NCBI GenBank assembly: GCA_036508875.1
Contig: DATCGP010000043.1
Coordinates: 1-16,743, forward strand
Direction of reading: 5' to 3'
Source of the DNA: PALSA-660 sp036508875
GTDB taxonomy: Bacteria; Actinomycetota; Coriobacteriia; Anaerosomatales; PALSA-660
DNA: 16,743 nt
Shown here one piece after another: positions 14,463 to 16,743 of this stretch. The position numbers and the translations under genes are program-made. The notes beneath the pieces are model-generated. The model did not search any database, was not told where the DNA came from, and saw only the letters and a program-made list of their open reading frames with translations. How positions within the stretch are numbered: the first letter of the stretch is position 1; every line of letters begins with the position of its first letter.

Positions 14463-15389
14463 TCAGGCCTGCAAGACGACCGCTCCGGCGCGGTCGAGGG
14501 AGACCACTTCCGGTGCGCGGCGGCCCGGCTGCCCTGCGAGCAGGGCCCCGGCACTCGCGGCGACGAGCGCGGCGCGCTCCTGCGCCTCCGCATCGTCGTC
14601 GCCGACGACGAGTCCGATCACGCTCGGGCCGGCGCCCGACAACGCCGCGCCGTCCGCCCCGGCCGCGAGCAGCACTTCGCGGACAGCGACCAGATCGGTC
14701 ACGGCGACCGCCCTGTACGGCTCGTGGAGGCGGTCGTTCATCCCCGGTCCGATGAGGTCCCGACGGCCGAGCGCGATGCCGGTCGCCAGCAGCCCCGCGC
14801 GGCCCGCGTCGAACGCCGCATCCACGTGCGGGACGTCGTGCGGCAGCATCGCGCGCGCCTTCTTGGTCGAGAGCCCATCCTCACTGACCACGATGACGGC
14901 GGCGAGGCCGCCCGGAGGGTCCACGTGCGCGACCCGGGATGCGCCGTCCCACCAGCAGATGGTGAAGCCGCCGAACAGGGCGGCCGCCACGTTGTCCCGA
15001 TGTCCCTCGACCTCCGCGGCGAGGCGGAACAGCGCGTCTTGGGTCAGCGGGCGTCCGAGCAGCTCGTTGCCGGCAACGAGCCCTCCCACTATCGCCGCCG
15101 AACTCGACCCGAGTCCGCGGCCGAACGGGATACCGTTGACGCACGAGATCGTGGCTCCGCTCGCGGATCCGGTCTCTGCGAACAGACGCGCCATGGCGAC
15201 GGCGACCAGGTTCCCCGCGTCTGTGCGCGCCCTGCCGGCGCCTTCACCGGAGACAGACACACTCCATTCGCCTGCGGGCGCGAGGTCGGCATGGACCGTG
15301 TTGTGCAGACCGAGTGCCAGCCCGAACGAATCGTAGCCGGACCCCAGGTTGGCGGTCGTCGCGGGGACCCTGACGATGACGGGCGCCAC
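14463..15389 (-). CDS. thrB: Homoserine kinase
   Basis: This is a 308-aa GHMP-family kinase that phosphorylates homoserine in threonine synthesis. It has the N-terminal VPATTANLGSGYDSFGLAL (8-26), the ATP-binding PFGRGLGSSSAA (88-99), EGHRDNVAAALFGG (128-141), and the C-terminal LSGAGPSV (250-257). The length is normal. The start is GTG at 15389, with GGGAGG five bases before it, and lies 10 bp after the hom stop codon, so the two genes form an operon. No threonine synthase gene lies between here and rho, so it must be upstream of the window or elsewhere. Confidence 0.96.
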   Translation of the reverse strand: MAPVIVRVPATTANLGSGYDSFGLALGLHNTVHADLAPAGEWSVSVSGEGAGRARTDAGNLVAVAMARLFAETGSASGATISCVNGIPFGRGLGSSSAAIVGGLVAGNELLGRPLTQDALFRLAAEVEGHRDNVAAALFGGFTICWWDGASRVAHVDPPGGLAAVIVVSEDGLSTKKARAMLPHDVPHVDAAFDAGRAGLLATGIALGRRDLIGPGMNDRLHEPYRAVAVTDLVAVREVLLAAGADGAALSGAGPSVIGLVVGDDDAEAQERAALVAASAGALLAGQPGRRAPEVVSLDRAGAVVLQA

Positions 15390-15399
15390 TCTCGCCTCC

Positions 15400-16689
15400 C
15401 TAGAGGTTCTCGACCCGGATGACCGAGGCTACCTCGGTCACGACGTCGAGGGCCGCGATCTCGGCAAGTGCAGCGCGAACAGCCCCTTCTGCAGCGAGGT
15501 GCGTGACGTAGACGATCTCGGCGTCACCGGATTCACAGACACGCTTCTGGATGACGGAGGCGATCGACACGCCGTGGTCGCCGAACTTCGACGCGACCGC
15601 GGCGAGCACGCCGGGCCTGTCGGCGACGGCGAACCTGATGAAGTAGCCGGTCTCGAGCGCGACGATGTCGCGAACGCCGAGCTGCTCGTTGCAGGTGCAG
15701 CCCACGAGGTTGAGGCATCCCGAGCGGATGTGGCGCGCGACCTCGATCACGTCGCCGACCACAGCGGACGCCGCGGGCAGCGAACCTGCGCCCTCGCCGA
15801 AGAACATCGTCTCGCCCACCGCGTCACCGGTGACGTAGATCGCGTTGTAGACGCCGCTGACGCCCGCGAGCGGATGCGCCACGGGGATCATCGTCGGATG
15901 GACACGGACATCGATGCCGCCCCCTGTGCGCCGCGCGATCGCCATCAGCTTGATCGCGTAGCCCATCTCGCGGGCGTATGCGATATCGACCGGGGTGATG
16001 TTGCGGATGCCCTCGACAGGGACCTTGTCCACTGTCACACGGGAGTTGAAGGCGATCGAAGCGAGGATCGCGATCTTGGCCGCGGCGTCGTGACCGTCGA
16101 CGTCCGCAGTCGGGTCCGCCTCGGCAAATCCCTTGGCCTGCGCTTCCTTAAGCGCGGTCGCGTAGTCGAGACCGTCGTTCGCCATGCGCGTCAGCATGTA
16201 GTTCGTGGTGCCGTTCACGATGCCGACGACCGAGACGACCTCGTTGCTCACGAGCGAGTGCTTCAGGGGCCCGATGATCGGGATGCCGCCGCCGACCGAC
16301 GCCTCGAACATGATGTCGACACCGGAACTGGCGGCCGCGTCCATGACCTCTTGGCCGCTGCTCGCCATGAGCGCCTTGTTGGCGGTCACGACCGACTTGC
16401 CAGCCCGAAGTGCGTCGAGAACGACTTGCTTGGCGACCCCGGTCCCGCCGATGAGCTCGATCACAATCTCCACGCGCGGGTCCGCGATGAGCTCCGCGGC
16501 GTCGGTGGTGAAGGCGCCGGGGTCTATGCCCAGTTCCGTCGCCCGATCCGCGTTGCGGTCGGCGAACCTGACTATCTCTATCTCCACGCCAGCGCGGCGT
16601 GCGAAGTCGGCCCGGTGACGGCGCAGGATCTCGACCACACCGGATCCGACGGTACCGAGGCCGATGAGGCCGACGCCGATGGTCCGCAT
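15400..16689 (-). CDS. hom: Homoserine dehydrogenase with C-terminal ACT domain
   Basis: This 429-aa enzyme reduces aspartate semialdehyde to homoserine with NAD(P)H, the branch point to threonine and methionine. The Rossmann motif is GLIGLGTVGSG (7-17). ELIGG lies at 78-82 and TANKALMA at 102-109, with the conserved lysine 105. The substrate-binding region carries EADPTADVDGHDAAAKI (190-206) with D201 and K205. An ACT domain at about 350-425 (YFIRFAVADRPGVLAAVASK) suggests feedback control by threonine. Between the two lies an unusual cysteine group, C325, C331 and C333. The ATG at 16689 begins at the family's N-terminus and has GGAAGGA 12 bases upstream. Only 54 bp of upstream sequence are in the window, and no clear promoter is seen there. 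Confidence 0.97.
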   Translation of the reverse strand: MRTIGVGLIGLGTVGSGVVEILRRHRADFARRAGVEIEIVRFADRNADRATELGIDPGAFTTDAAELIADPRVEIVIELIGGTGVAKQVVLDALRAGKSVVTANKALMASSGQEVMDAAASSGVDIMFEASVGGGIPIIGPLKHSLVSNEVVSVVGIVNGTTNYMLTRMANDGLDYATALKEAQAKGFAEADPTADVDGHDAAAKIAILASIAFNSRVTVDKVPVEGIRNITPVDIAYAREMGYAIKLMAIARRTGGGIDVRVHPTMIPVAHPLAGVSGVYNAIYVTGDAVGETMFFGEGAGSLPAASAVVGDVIEVARHIRSGCLNLVGCTCNEQLGVRDIVALETGYFIRFAVADRPGVLAAVASKFGDHGVSIASVIQKRVCESGDAEIVYVTHLAAEGAVRAALAEIAALDVVTEVASVIRVENL

Positions 16690-16743
16690 TACTTCTGACC
16701 GTCCTTCCGAGTGCGCCGACAGACACTTTCGGCGCGGGTACGG

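Overview
The window is GC-rich DNA from a bacterial chromosome. The most likely source is a high-GC Gram-positive of the Actinomycetota, possibly the Coriobacteriia/OPB41-like lineages. That placement is an inference from gene content: a Rho factor with a short basic N-terminus, zinc-type L31 with a long tail, ThyX instead of ThyA, a DUF1385 membrane protein, and bacterial homologues of archaeal cyclic 2,3-diphosphoglycerate enzymes. It also rests on frequent GTG/TTG starts and terminators that lack U-tracts. It cannot be proven from this window.

Left part (1-3720). A MazF/antitoxin pair on the minus strand has palindromes in front of it. A plus-strand lipoprotein gene of unknown function follows. 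It converges on the minus-strand run rpmE - thyX - DUF1385, in which thyX and the DUF1385 gene overlap by 8 bp.

Middle accessory part (3720-9240). This holds a truncated, frameshifted Rhs/YD-repeat remnant and a lone AAA_14/DUF4143 ATPase preceded by three evenly spaced inverted repeats. Next come a frameshifted DUF4304-like gene with its own upstream palindrome and about 500 bp without a convincing gene. A DEAD-box RNA helicase with a long leader and a TTG start follows, then a VapBC toxin-antitoxin pair. VapBC has a good promoter overlapped by a 14-bp-arm palindrome and is bracketed by two hairpins with nearly identical stems.

Right part (9253-16689). Seven genes lie on the minus strand in one tight run, in order of transcription: hom, thrB, a calcineurin-like metallophosphoesterase, cyclic 2,3-diphosphoglycerate synthetase (cDPGS), 2-phosphoglycerate kinase (2PGK), a FSA/TalC-type transaldolase, and rho. 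The phosphoesterase, cDPGS and 2PGK genes overlap each other by 4 and 11 bp. 2PGK makes 2,3-diphosphoglycerate from 2-phosphoglycerate, and cDPGS cyclises it. The coupled phosphoesterase is a reasonable candidate for the enzyme that re-opens or degrades the cyclic compound. Cyclic 2,3-diphosphoglycerate is best known as a solute and phosphate store of methanogenic archaea, so a compact bacterial make-and-break operon is the most interesting system here.
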